A DNA stretch of 64,000 nt, taken from NCBI GenBank assembly GCA_016191285.1, contig JACPPA010000053.1, positions 1 through 64,000 on the forward strand. The letters run 5' to 3'. This DNA comes from Gammaproteobacteria bacterium. GTDB taxonomy: Bacteria > Pseudomonadota > Gammaproteobacteria > Ga0077536. Positions 1-7,183 of this stretch are shown here, piece after piece; the first letter of the stretch is position 1; each line of letters starts with the position of its first letter. Position numbers and translations under genes: made by a program. Below the pieces are notes generated by a model. That model was not told the origin of the DNA. It searched no databases and saw nothing but the letters and a program-made list of their open reading frames with translations.

Positions 1-153
1 GGCGGCGCTTAGGTGTTTTAGGCATTGGCAAATCATGCCAGATTTATCCTTACCTCAAATATGCAGCGAACCCTATGAAAATAGGCTTTACAACTTGAGC
101 ATCTACTCATTTTTACCCACACTCAAACCGGAAGAGCCAAATAATTGATGCAC

Positions 154-183
154 CCTTGACTCGCGCGCGAGTGCGAGTCAAGG
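154..183. repeat. Perfect 11-bp inverted repeat
   Basis: CCTTGACTCGC and its exact reverse complement GCGAGTCAAGG flank an 8-nt GC-rich loop. No T tract follows on either side, so a simple intrinsic terminator is not supported. It could be a transcript-end hairpin or a protein-binding palindrome. Confidence 0.6.
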
Positions 184-289
184 CCTAAAGCTCGCCCTGT
201 AACTTAAGACCAACGCAGACTTCGAGGCGGTGTCGACACCGGATGCTGCCTACCCCGTCAGCCCGGAACGTGCGCAGCGCTTATAGACG

Positions 290-323
290 TCACCCCGGAA
301 TTCGCGCAGCGAAACTCCGGGGC
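290..323. repeat. Dispersed palindrome CCCCGGA..TCCGGGG
   Basis: A CACCCCGGAATTCGCGCAGC arm faces an ACTCCGGGG arm. A related inverted copy lies at about 50886-50925 (CCCCGATATTCGCTGTGCGA ... CCGGGGTGACGGG), which shows it is a dispersed element. Confidence 0.55.
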
Positions 324-504
324 GGGAGCCCGCTGGTAGTTCAGGCGCCCCTGGCTCCCGGGTCGGCGCGGCTGACGTGGCTTCGCCCTGGATGACCGAC
401 TTCACCATTTAAGTCGGGTGTGAATGGCCCTACTTAAGTGCGGTTTGCGCCGTCACCCTGTGCGCCGAGCACTGGGTCCAGTGAGGAATGAATTCATTGT
501 TTGA

Positions 505-537
505 CTGGATTCCGGCGTTCGCCGGCATGACGAAGGG
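505..537. repeat. Dispersed palindrome ATTCCGGC..GCCGG(A/C)ATGACG
   Basis: GGATTCCGGCGTTCGCCGGC is followed by ATGACGA. The same short palindrome recurs at about 12709-12733, 50625-50645, 50757-50783 and 50988-51013, always ending in ATGACG. Confidence 0.6.
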
Positions 538-628
538 CCGGGACTGCACACCTGTCCCGGCATTTCAGCTTTTGTAAGTGCCGGTTGGGTGCCTCGTCTT
601 GAGCCCATGGCAATGCGGGCTATTTAGC

Positions 629-1114
629 CTAGATCGCCGCGTTCGCGGCCACATCCCAGCCAAACGCAAAACTTTTGGGGGTCCCCGCGCCCCCATCAGA
701 GCCGACATCCGCATACTGGTGATATTCGTATTTGATCTTGCCGAAACACAGCGTAAGGTTCTCGCGAAAGAAACTCTCCTCGGCGCTGCCCCCGGTGGTG
801 ATCGATTTGATCAGGACGTCTTCCAAGGTAATCGCGACGTATTTTTGCTGGGCATCCCGTTTGCCAACCACGGGCACGATACTGAGATCGACTTGCTTGA
901 TCGGCTTACCCTCGGCGAACGCGGTCATCATCGCGGGACTCTCGACGCCGATAGCTTTGATCAACGAGAGTTCATTCATCCGCATGTTGCCGGTGGCGCC
1001 GTGCACACGCTCCAAGCCCCAACTCCACGACAGCACGTCAGCCCAGCCCTTATGATAATAATTACGAGATCCACCGGTGATCCCGTCCAGCCTCACGAAC
1101 ATTTCTACAGCCAT
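629..1114 (-). CDS. hcp: Hcp family type VI secretion system protein
   Basis: The 161-aa protein matches the Hcp family, which forms the hexameric rings of the T6SS inner tube and is exported as carrier or effector. The N-terminus MAVEMFVRLDGITGGS, the central GKPIKQVDL and VGKRDAQQKYVAITLEDVLI strands and the total length are typical. An AAGGAA Shine-Dalgarno lies just upstream of the ATG at 1112-1114. No other T6SS component (TssB/C, VgrG, ClpV) is present nearby, so this is an orphan hcp whose apparatus must be encoded elsewhere. The family call is firm; whether it is a structural or effector Hcp cannot be told. Confidence 0.9.
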   Translation of the reverse strand: MAVEMFVRLDGITGGSRNYYHKGWADVLSWSWGLERVHGATGNMRMNELSLIKAIGVESPAMMTAFAEGKPIKQVDLSIVPVVGKRDAQQKYVAITLEDVLIKSITTGGSAEESFFRENLTLCFGKIKYEYHQYADVGSDGGAGTPKSFAFGWDVAANAAI

Positions 1115-1230
1115 GGTATTTCCTTAATTGTGCGGAGCCACTGTATACCAAACCTCGGCATCGGGAGTGGCGACGCTAGAAATTGCATGCTAGAAACCAT
1201 CCGAAACCCGATAGCTAACGGCTGAACAGC

Positions 1231-2184
1231 ATGCTTGCGAACCCACTGCACGCGCTCCGCGATCCGCAGACGATTTTCTTCTGGCCCTATATCGTGAGTG
1301 CACTGGTGGTGGCCGTGGTTTGGCAAATGCTGCGGCAACGCTGCACGCTGCATCGCGCGCTCTCGCGACTTGGCGCGCGAACGGTGTGGATTACGCCGTC
1401 ATCGCGCGCGGATGCCCTGTTGTGTCTCGGCTATCTCGCGGTTCTCCACGGGCCGATTCTCGCGCTTCAGAACGCCACGTTTTTGACCATGCTTAATGTT
1501 GCCGGAAATCTTTTTGAACGCGCGCTGCCTTCGCCGGTGAGCTGGCATTTACCGCAGTGGTTTGAAGCTGTGCTAGCGACAGCGGTGACGATGGTGGCGA
1601 TCGATTTAGCATCGTATCTAGTGCATCGCCTAATGCATAACGTGGGTCCGCTGTGGGCCCTGCACGCGGTGCATCACTCGGCGAGCGGTTTGACCCCGCT
1701 AACCACCTACCGCCAACATCCCTTCGAACCCCTGATCTTGAACATGGCGCGTGGACTGGGCGCCGCCGTCGGCCTCAGTCTGTTTCATGCCGTGTTCCCG
1801 CAACACACGCCAGTAATCACGATTTACGGGCTCGGCGCCGGCTTTTTTATCTACATGTTCACCGTGAACTTGCATCACGCACCAGTGCCGGTGCGTTACC
1901 CGCGATGGCTACGGGTGCTATTCGTCAGTCCGCACATTCATCATCTGCATCACAGTGCGTCGCCACGTCACGCCGCTTGCAATTACGGCGTGGTGTTTGC
2001 GGTGTGGGATCGCCTGTGTGGGACCTATGTCGATGAGTCGGCGCTCGCCGCTTTGACCTTTGGCTTGGCGAGTGGCGATCGGTATGCGCATTCAGTCCGC
2101 CGCTGCCTGTGGCAACCGTTGGCGGACTGGGCTACGCCGCGTGCGATTCTACCAACCGCCACCACCGCCCGAACTTTGCCGTGA
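1231..2184 (+). CDS. Sterol desaturase / fatty acid hydroxylase family protein
   Basis: This 317-aa integral membrane protein has the histidine boxes of the fatty acid hydroxylase superfamily: HRLMH at 132-136, HAVHH at 145-149, LHH at 214-216 and HIHHLHH at 235-241. These ligate a di-iron centre that hydroxylates or desaturates lipids. Hydrophobic segments lie at about 15-35, 63-95, 112-130 and 172-212. The 3' end overlaps the convergent small gene at 2149-2382 by 36 bp. The start has no strong Shine-Dalgarno, so it is provisional. The lipid substrate is unknown. Confidence 0.85.
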   Translation: MLANPLHALRDPQTIFFWPYIVSALVVAVVWQMLRQRCTLHRALSRLGARTVWITPSSRADALLCLGYLAVLHGPILALQNATFLTMLNVAGNLFERALPSPVSWHLPQWFEAVLATAVTMVAIDLASYLVHRLMHNVGPLWALHAVHHSASGLTPLTTYRQHPFEPLILNMARGLGAAVGLSLFHAVFPQHTPVITIYGLGAGFFIYMFTVNLHHAPVPVRYPRWLRVLFVSPHIHHLHHSASPRHAACNYGVVFAVWDRLCGTYVDESALAALTFGLASGDRYAHSVRRCLWQPLADWATPRAILPTATTARTLP

Positions 2185-2382
2185 TACCGGCGGGTCGCTT
2201 TTGATTTCTGACCACATGCCGCCTTGTTGCTGACAACTCGCCTTTTGCTCGGTTGCGGAATTTCCGGTGACGGTGAGTTCCTGGCTGCCTTTGGTACATT
2301 GCCCGTGCATGTCTTCCGCCTGGGTTAGCGGTGCACCGAATGCGCTGCACGCGAATACCACGCCAATAAGTTTCCGTTTCAT
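2149..2382 (-). CDS. Small secreted protein of unknown function
   Basis: The 77-aa product has a clear signal peptide (MKRKLIGVVFACSAFGAPLTQA, probable cleavage before EDMHG) and a mature part with two cysteines (C28 and C50), ending in SSGGGGGW. An AAGGAG Shine-Dalgarno at 2392-2397 supports the start. It follows the peroxiredoxin gene by 13 bp on the same strand, so the two are probably co-transcribed, and its 3' end overlaps the convergent desaturase gene. The paired cysteines and the peroxiredoxin neighbour hint at a periplasmic redox context, but no family was recognised. Confidence 0.65.
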   Translation of the reverse strand: MKRKLIGVVFACSAFGAPLTQAEDMHGQCTKGSQELTVTGNSATEQKASCQQQGGMWSEIKSDPPVSRQSSGGGGGW

Positions 2383-2395
2383 CTTTAAATTCTCC

Positions 2396-2935
2396 TTAGG
2401 GTTGGTTGGCCACGAGCCCGGTCAAGTCAGCAATGATTTCGTCCGAGTGGCGTGACGTATCAACGCTTAGATAAGTCTTCCGAATGATCCCTTTAGGATC
2501 GATCAGAAAGGTGTAGCGCTTCGCAAATTTTACGAGCTTGAAGTCGGTGATCGCGCCATAGGCGCGCGCGACGTCGGCCTGATCATCCGCCAGCAAGGGG
2601 AATGGGAGGTGATATTTTTGCGCGAACGCGAACTGTGCCGCCGTATCGTCCACGCTGACCCCGATGACCTGCGCGCCCAGATGCGTTAATTTTGCCAAGT
2701 CATCGCGAAAGCGGCAGGCCTCTTGAGTGCAGCCGGGTGTATCCGCCTTGGGATAGAAATAGAGGACGACCCAGCGCCCGCGAAAATCGGCAAGTTTGAC
2801 GGTTTTGCCGTTTTGATCCGCCAATGCAAAGTCCGCGGCCTTGGCCCCGGCTTTGGGAATATCGGCCTCGGCAATTGTCGGTATCCACAATAGCAGTGCC
2901 AGGGTTAGATTCAGGCCGCGGGTGAGTCGGTTCAT
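2396..2935 (-). CDS. Periplasmic PrxQ/Bcp-type peroxiredoxin
   Basis: This is a thiol peroxidase of the AhpC/TSA superfamily that reduces peroxides. The DTPGCTQEAC motif places the peroxidatic Cys at 69 and the resolving Cys five residues later at 74, the alpha-type PrxQ arrangement. An N-terminal hydrophobic segment (about 6-23, ending IAEA) indicates export, which is unusual for cytoplasmic Bcp. The start at 2935 is chosen because AAGGAG sits 9 nt upstream; a longer reading frame to 3091 lacks such a site and would bury the signal peptide. It probably heads a two-gene unit with the small secreted protein. Confidence 0.9.
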   Translation of the reverse strand: MNRLTRGLNLTLALLLWIPTIAEADIPKAGAKAADFALADQNGKTVKLADFRGRWVVLYFYPKADTPGCTQEACRFRDDLAKLTHLGAQVIGVSVDDTAAQFAFAQKYHLPFPLLADDQADVARAYGAITDFKLVKFAKRYTFLIDPKGIIRKTYLSVDTSRHSDEIIADLTGLVANQP

Positions 2936-3099
2936 ACGCCTAAGCTCCTTAATCGCAAGGTTCGCGAGTTGCGGGTGATTGTAGCGCCGAGTAAGACGTT
3001 TAAGCGCATTGCGCCTAAAGCGTGATTGGGCGCACGATCCGTGTCCAGTTACGTTGGTGCGCGCAGGCGCCCCGTTCATTTTGATGGCCAACAGCGAGA

Positions 3100-3897
3100 A
3101 TGCTCATGATTGTGGAACAGATCTGGACCGGTAACGCCTATCGCAATTTCAATTATCTGATTGTGAGCCCGAGCTCCGGCGAAGCCTTGGCCATCGACCC
3201 GCTCGATCATCAAAAATGTCTGGAGCTCGCCACGCGCAAGGGCTGGCAAATCACTCAGGTCCTGAACACCCACGAGCACCACGACCACACCGGCGGCAAC
3301 GCCGCCGTGGTGGCGGCCACCGGCGCCAAATTGCTCGCGCATGCCAACGCTAAAAACGCGATCCCCGGCATGGATCGTGGTCTCCAGGCGGGCGATGTGA
3401 TCAAGATTGGCCGTGATGTCGAACTCGAGGCCCTAGATACGCCCGGCCACACCCTGAGTCACGTATGCTTGCTATCGCGTACCGCGACACCAGCGCTGTT
3501 TTGCGGCGATACGCTATTCAATGCGGGTGCCGGGAACTGCCACCACGGCGGCCATCCCGCGCAACTGTATGACACATTCGCGGCGCAATTGAGCAAGCTG
3601 CCCGATCACACGCTCATTTATCCAGGGCATGACTATCTCGCGAATAACCTCGGCTTCACGCTCGATCGCGAGCCCGACAATGCGCGCGCGCCACAATTGC
3701 TGGCGCAGGCCAAAACTCAGGATCCCAATACGCCATTGGTTTCGACCATGGCCTTGGAAAAGGAAATCAACACATTTTTCAGGCTGCGGAGCCCAAGTGT
3801 AATCGCGACGCTCCGCGACGCTTTTCCGGATCTGCCGGAAGACCCAGAGCCTAAGCTCGTATTTTTAAAGCTTCGCGAATTGCGCAACAACTGGTGA
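3100..3897 (+). CDS. gloB: Hydroxyacylglutathione hydrolase (glyoxalase II)
   Basis: The 265-aa metallo-beta-lactamase-fold hydrolase converts S-lactoylglutathione to lactate and glutathione. The dinuclear metal motif THEHHDHTGG is present (H58, H60, D62, H63), along with a downstream GHT (DTPGHTLSH), GDTLFNAGAGNC and YPGHDY. The C-terminal helical domain with KEINTFFRLRSPSV and the final FLKLRELRN is typical of GloB and binds glutathione. A second ATG two codons in (3106) is an equally possible start. It is divergent from the peroxiredoxin operon. Confidence 0.93.
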   Translation: MLMIVEQIWTGNAYRNFNYLIVSPSSGEALAIDPLDHQKCLELATRKGWQITQVLNTHEHHDHTGGNAAVVAATGAKLLAHANAKNAIPGMDRGLQAGDVIKIGRDVELEALDTPGHTLSHVCLLSRTATPALFCGDTLFNAGAGNCHHGGHPAQLYDTFAAQLSKLPDHTLIYPGHDYLANNLGFTLDREPDNARAPQLLAQAKTQDPNTPLVSTMALEKEINTFFRLRSPSVIATLRDAFPDLPEDPEPKLVFLKLRELRNNW

Positions 3898-3962
3898 GCA
3901 ATTAAACGCGACGCTGCCCGGTAGTATTCCCCTCTATTTAATTCTCCCGGAGATCCGGATCC

Positions 3963-4757
3963 ATGGCGTATGAAACCATCTCAGTAACTCACGATGGCGC
4001 GATCGATTGGCTGTGCTTGAACCGCCCTGAGCGGCTCAACACGATCAATCCCCGCATGTGCGACGAGTTGCAAGACTATTTCGGCGGCTTACAAACTCGT
4101 CATGCGACGCGCGTGGTGATGCTGCGCGGCGCCGGTCGCGCGTTTTGTGCGGGCTATGATCTAAAGGACGCGGATCGCGTTAGCGCAGGTCCGATCATCG
4201 GCATGAACGTGCAGCGCCAAGTTAGTGAGGTATTCATGCGCATGCGGCGCTGTCCGCAACCGATCATTTGCCTTGCACATGGCGCGACCACGGGCGGTGG
4301 CTTCGCGTTTGCGCTGGCGAGTGATGTCCGCGTGGTGGCGCGCGATGTCCGAATGAATGTCGCGATGATTAAAGTGGGACTCACCGGCTGCGATGTAGGG
4401 ATCAGCTATTTTCTGCCGCGCGCCGTGGGGCAATCGATTGCCGCGGAACTCATGATGACGGGTCGCTTTATCGGCGCCGAGCGCGCGCTGGCGGTGGGTT
4501 TGGTGTCGGAAGTCGTCGACCTCGACGGACTCGAAGCCGCGGGCCGCGCGCTGGCGGACGACATGTTGAAGACTTCGCCGATGGGCTTGCGGCTGACCAA
4601 GGAGGGTTTGCGCCTCGCCGTCGATGCGCCTAGCCTCGAAGCCGCGGCGGCGCTCGAAGATCGCGGCCAGATTCTGTGCGCGAGCGCAGGGTTTTTCGAA
4701 GAGGGAATTGCCGCGTTTCGCGAAGGGCGGGCGCCGAACTACGCCGACGAATTGTGA
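3963..4757 (+). CDS. Enoyl-CoA hydratase/isomerase family protein
   Basis: This 264-aa crotonase-fold protein has the oxyanion-hole regions GRAFCAGYDLKD and HGATTGGGFAFALASDVRV. The usual second catalytic Glu region reads MIKVGLTGCDVG. It lies directly upstream of BadH-like and BadI-like genes on the same strand (51-bp and 70-bp gaps), so it may hydrate a cyclic enoyl-CoA in the same pathway, the position BadK holds in Rhodopseudomonas palustris. That role is inferred from context; the sequence alone supports only the crotonase family. Confidence 0.85.
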   Translation: MAYETISVTHDGAIDWLCLNRPERLNTINPRMCDELQDYFGGLQTRHATRVVMLRGAGRAFCAGYDLKDADRVSAGPIIGMNVQRQVSEVFMRMRRCPQPIICLAHGATTGGGFAFALASDVRVVARDVRMNVAMIKVGLTGCDVGISYFLPRAVGQSIAAELMMTGRFIGAERALAVGLVSEVVDLDGLEAAGRALADDMLKTSPMGLRLTKEGLRLAVDAPSLEAAAALEDRGQILCASAGFFEEGIAAFREGRAPNYADEL

Positions 4758-4807
4758 TGCTTACGTCACCAAGGTTCTTTATTAATCAACACGCAGGATA
4801 ATTCATC

Positions 4808-5605
4808 GTGGATCTCCAACTTAAAGATAAATCTGTAATCGTTACCGGCGCGGGCTCGAATATCGGGCGTGCCATCACGCTTGGTTTCGCGCGGGAAGGC
4901 GCCAAAATCACGCTCGCCGACATCGACGCCAAACAAGCCGATGCGGTTGCCACTCAGGCACGAGCCATCGGTGCGCCGAGCACGGAAGTCGTGCGCTGCG
5001 ATGTGACGCAACTCGATCAGGTCCAGGCGATGTTCAAGCGCGCCGTCGAGCGCCACGGCACGGTTGATGTGCTCGTCAATAACGTCGGTTGGGATCAGCT
5101 CATGTTCTTTGCGCAAACCACGCCGGAGCTGTGGCAGAAGATTATCCAGATCAATTTTGTCGGCATGTTGAATTGCACGCACACCGCGCTCGGGATCATG
5201 GCGTCGAAAAATAGTGGCGCTATTGTCTCGATCAGCTCGGACGCCAGTCGCCAGGGAGAACCACGCGAGGCGGTTTACGGCGGCATGAAGGCGGGCATCA
5301 ACAGCTTCATGAAAACCATCGCCAAGGAAAACGGCCGCAATGGGATTCGCTGCAATGTGGTATGTCCTGGTGTCACGATTCCAGAAGACGATGAAGAGGT
5401 CGGTGCCAACAGCATGTGGGTTAACAAAGACACCATGTTCACGGCTGAGCAATTGGCCGCGATTGCCAAAGCGCTGCCGCTTAAAAAAGTCGGCCGTCCG
5501 CGCGACATCGCCAACGCCGTGGTATTTCTCGCCTCCGACGCAGTTGCCGGTCATGTCACCGGCCAAGTATTGAGTGTCAGCGGCGGCTACAGCATGGTTG
5601 GATGA
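4808..5605 (+). CDS. SDR oxidoreductase, BadH-like hydroxyacyl-CoA dehydrogenase
   Basis: This classical short-chain dehydrogenase (265 aa) has the cofactor motif TGAGSNIGRA (13-22), NNVG at 91-94, catalytic Ser143/144, Tyr157 and Lys161 (YGGMK), and a C-terminal LSVSGGYSMVG. D38 after the second strand favours NAD. The sequence resembles 2-hydroxycyclohexanecarboxyl-CoA dehydrogenase (BadH), and the next gene is a clear BadI relative, the order found in cyclohexanecarboxylate degradation. The start is a GTG preceded by AGGA. General SDR function is firm; the BadH assignment rests partly on context. Confidence 0.78.
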   Translation: MDLQLKDKSVIVTGAGSNIGRAITLGFAREGAKITLADIDAKQADAVATQARAIGAPSTEVVRCDVTQLDQVQAMFKRAVERHGTVDVLVNNVGWDQLMFFAQTTPELWQKIIQINFVGMLNCTHTALGIMASKNSGAIVSISSDASRQGEPREAVYGGMKAGINSFMKTIAKENGRNGIRCNVVCPGVTIPEDDEEVGANSMWVNKDTMFTAEQLAAIAKALPLKKVGRPRDIANAVVFLASDAVAGHVTGQVLSVSGGYSMVG

Positions 5606-5674
5606 GCGCCACCTCGATTCCAAATTTCATCGTTGCGCCAGGTTTCATTGCAAAAATCCCAGGAGAGTTCGTTC

Positions 5675-6472
5675 ATGAGTACGTATGAAGACATTATTTT
5701 AACCCGCGAAGGACGCACCGCCACGGTGTCCATCAACCGACCCAAAAAGTACAACGCCTTTCGTCCGCGCACGGTGGTTGAATTGCTCGATGCATTTTTG
5801 AAAGTCGGGTGGGATAAGGACATCGGTTCGATTGTATTAACCGGCGCTGGCGAGAAAGCTTTTTGCACCGGCGGCGATCAATCCGATCATGCCGGCGGAC
5901 AGTATGGCGATAACGACGCGCGCGGTACGGTCGGCATGCCGATCGAAGAATTCCATTCAGTGCTCCGCGATGTGCCGAAGCCGGTGATCGCGAAAGTTCG
6001 CGGCTTTGCGATCGGTGGCGGTAATGTGCTCGCTACTTTGTGCGATTTAACCATCGCCGCCGAGAATGCAGTGTTTGGCCAGGTGGGACCCAAGATGGGA
6101 TCGGTCGATCCCGGCTTCGGTACGGCGTATCTCGCGCGGGTGGTGGGGGAGAAGAAGGCGCGGGAAATTTGGTATATGTGCAAGCGCTATTCGGCGGCGG
6201 AAGCGCTGGCGATGGGTCTCGTCAATGCGGTGGTGCCGGACGATCGCCTGGACGCCGAAGTCACGGCCTGGTGCGATGAACTGAACAAGCGCAGCCCCAC
6301 CGCGATTGCGCTCGCCAAGAAGAGCTTCAATGCCGATACCGAATCCATCCGCGGCATGGGTGGTGTAGCGATGCAGGCGTTGCGGCTCTATTACAACACT
6401 GAAGAATCGCAGGAAGGCGTGAAGGCGCTCAATGAAAAGCGCGAGCCGGACTTCATGAAGTATTACAAATAA
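5675..6472 (+). CDS. BadI-like 2-ketocyclohexanecarboxyl-CoA hydrolase
   Basis: This 265-aa crotonase-superfamily protein of the MenB/BadI branch cleaves a cyclic beta-keto acyl-CoA to a dicarboxyl-CoA (pimeloyl-CoA in the known pathway). Hallmarks recalled from BadI are AFCTGGDQS, GRGFAIGGGNVLATLCDL-like spacing, GQVGPKMGSVDPGFG, KAREIWYMCKRY, and the C-terminal EGVKALNEKREPDF. The start at 5675 is supported by AGGAG at 5661-5665; a longer frame to 5633 is not. It follows the BadH-like gene and completes an alicyclic ring-opening pair. The true ring substrate could be a substituted or terpenoid ring. Confidence 0.82.
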   Translation: MSTYEDIILTREGRTATVSINRPKKYNAFRPRTVVELLDAFLKVGWDKDIGSIVLTGAGEKAFCTGGDQSDHAGGQYGDNDARGTVGMPIEEFHSVLRDVPKPVIAKVRGFAIGGGNVLATLCDLTIAAENAVFGQVGPKMGSVDPGFGTAYLARVVGEKKAREIWYMCKRYSAAEALAMGLVNAVVPDDRLDAEVTAWCDELNKRSPTAIALAKKSFNADTESIRGMGGVAMQALRLYYNTEESQEGVKALNEKREPDFMKYYK

Positions 6473-6475
6473 TGG

Positions 6476-6505
6476 TGAAGATTCGCGGATAAATCCGCTC
6501 CCATG
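6476..6505. repeat. REP half-element
   Basis: GATTCGCGGATAAATCCGCT followed by CCCATG is one arm of the REP family found throughout the window (complement of the GGGAGCGG-TTTATCCGCGAATC form), immediately after the badI-like stop codon. Confidence 0.7.
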
Positions 6506-6549
6506 GGCGCTCGGCAACTTGTCTTATGGAAGCCTTGTGGAAGTCGCTT

Positions 6550-6713
6550 TAGGGAACCTCTGAATAAGTCCATCCTGGACTTATTCAGAGTACGGGAAGC
6601 AAAAAGTATGATTTTTGCTTCCCTTCATTTTCAATGGTTTGAAACCATCGAAAATGGCGGCACCTCCTGTGCCGCGGGAAGCTCTGCCTTTTGCAGAGCT
6701 TCCTTAGCGACGA
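6550..6713. repeat. Composite multi-hairpin repeat element
   Basis: Five consecutive hairpins occur: CTCTGAATAAGTCC/GGACTTATTCAGAG (6558-6590), GGGAAGCAAAAA/TTTTTGCTTCCC (6594-6623), an ATGGTTT/AAACCAT hairpin (about 6627-6655), GCGGCAC/GTGCCGC and GGAAGCTCTGC/GCAGAGCTTCC. Modules one, four and five recur in reverse order and orientation at 48560-48651. It is therefore a dispersed modular element and not a gene. Confidence 0.75.
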
Positions 6714-6747
6714 ATCATTACCCTGGCAAACGCAGGAGATAAGCAGC

Positions 6748-6966
6748 ATGAAAATTCGCATCGAATATTGCATGCAGTGAAACTACGAACCCGCCGCTCT
6801 CCGTGCGAGAGCGAGATTGCAAAGCCACGGCACACACGAAATCGAACTGGTGCCGGGATCAGGTGGGGTGTTTGAAGTGAGTGTTAATGGCGTCGCTCGC
6901 TTCTCGAAACGAGCGCTTGGACGCTTTCCAACCGATCCAGAAATCGATTCCTGGGTTAAGTCCTAG
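6748..6966 (+). CDS. SelW/Rdx-family selenoprotein with in-frame UGA (Sec11)
   Basis: Reading through TGA at 6778-6780 gives 72 residues: MKIRIEYCMQ-U-NYEPAALRAR..., then FEVSVNGVARFSKRALGRFP and a terminal DSWVKS. This is the compact thioredoxin-like SelW/SelT/SelH (Rdx) fold: beta strand, C-x-x-U redox motif (C8, U11), NYxP-A helix, G-x-FEV-V-x-G strand, and SK-x2-G-x-FP. The TGA is exactly where selenocysteine sits in SelW. AGGAG at 6734-6738 is spaced 9 nt from the ATG. A 7-bp hairpin with a CGTGC loop follows the TGA at SECIS-like distance. A pseudogene is unlikely, because the rest of the frame is intact and the stop falls precisely at U. It is presumed to be a redox protein; its partner is unknown. 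Decoding needs SelABCD, not seen in this window. Confidence 0.88.
6781..6813 (+). promoter_or_regulatory. Candidate bacterial SECIS hairpin of the SelW-like gene
   Basis: A 7-bp stem CGCTCTC (6795-6801) pairs with GAGAGCG (6807-6813) around the pentaloop CGTGC (6802-6806). The loop G at 6803 has 22 nt between it and the TGA, and the GU in the loop fits the bacterial SECIS pattern recognised by SelB (stem 4-16 bp, G among the first loop bases). The same loop recurs after the second in-frame TGA at 7466. Confidence 0.8.
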
Positions 6967-7009
6967 CGTTGTCCCGACATAAACGTCAATGAGTTGGCGC
7001 GTAGTAACC

Positions 7010-7074
7010 GTGGGAGCGGCTTTAGCCGCGAATTGGGCTTGAAGAAGAATCGAAGCTCATAGCGATTCCCACAA
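7010..7074. repeat. REP-type inverted pair
   Basis: GTGGGAGCGGCTTTAGCCGC, a short spacer, then TCGAAGCTCATAGCGATTCC and CACAA form an imperfect inverted pair of the REP family. It lies between the two selenoprotein genes. Confidence 0.75.
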
Positions 7075-7183
7075 AGTGCATCCAGTAACAGGTAAAGTAT
7101 GAACGCTCGTACGGGCCCGCACATTGGCGGCGCGAAGTACGCTGGTTACCCAGTCTTAAATGCAAAATTGCGAGGAGTTCGCG

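Larger units (their letters stand above)
1..628. other. Intergenic region with palindromes, no gene recognised
   Basis: No convincing coding sequence is seen downstream of the leftward hcp gene. The stretch holds three palindromic sequences listed separately (around 154-183, 290-323 and 505-537). The first 150 bases are less GC-rich than the rest of the window and contain no open frame with a plausible start and Shine-Dalgarno. Confidence 0.6.

Noticed and set aside
578-1225. Open frame antisense to hcp
   Set aside because: The opposite strand encodes a clear Hcp protein with an SD; the antisense product resembles nothing and has no SD.
6503-6742. 79-aa open frame across the multi-hairpin element
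   Set aside because: It is made entirely of hairpin modules that recur elsewhere in another order; not coding.
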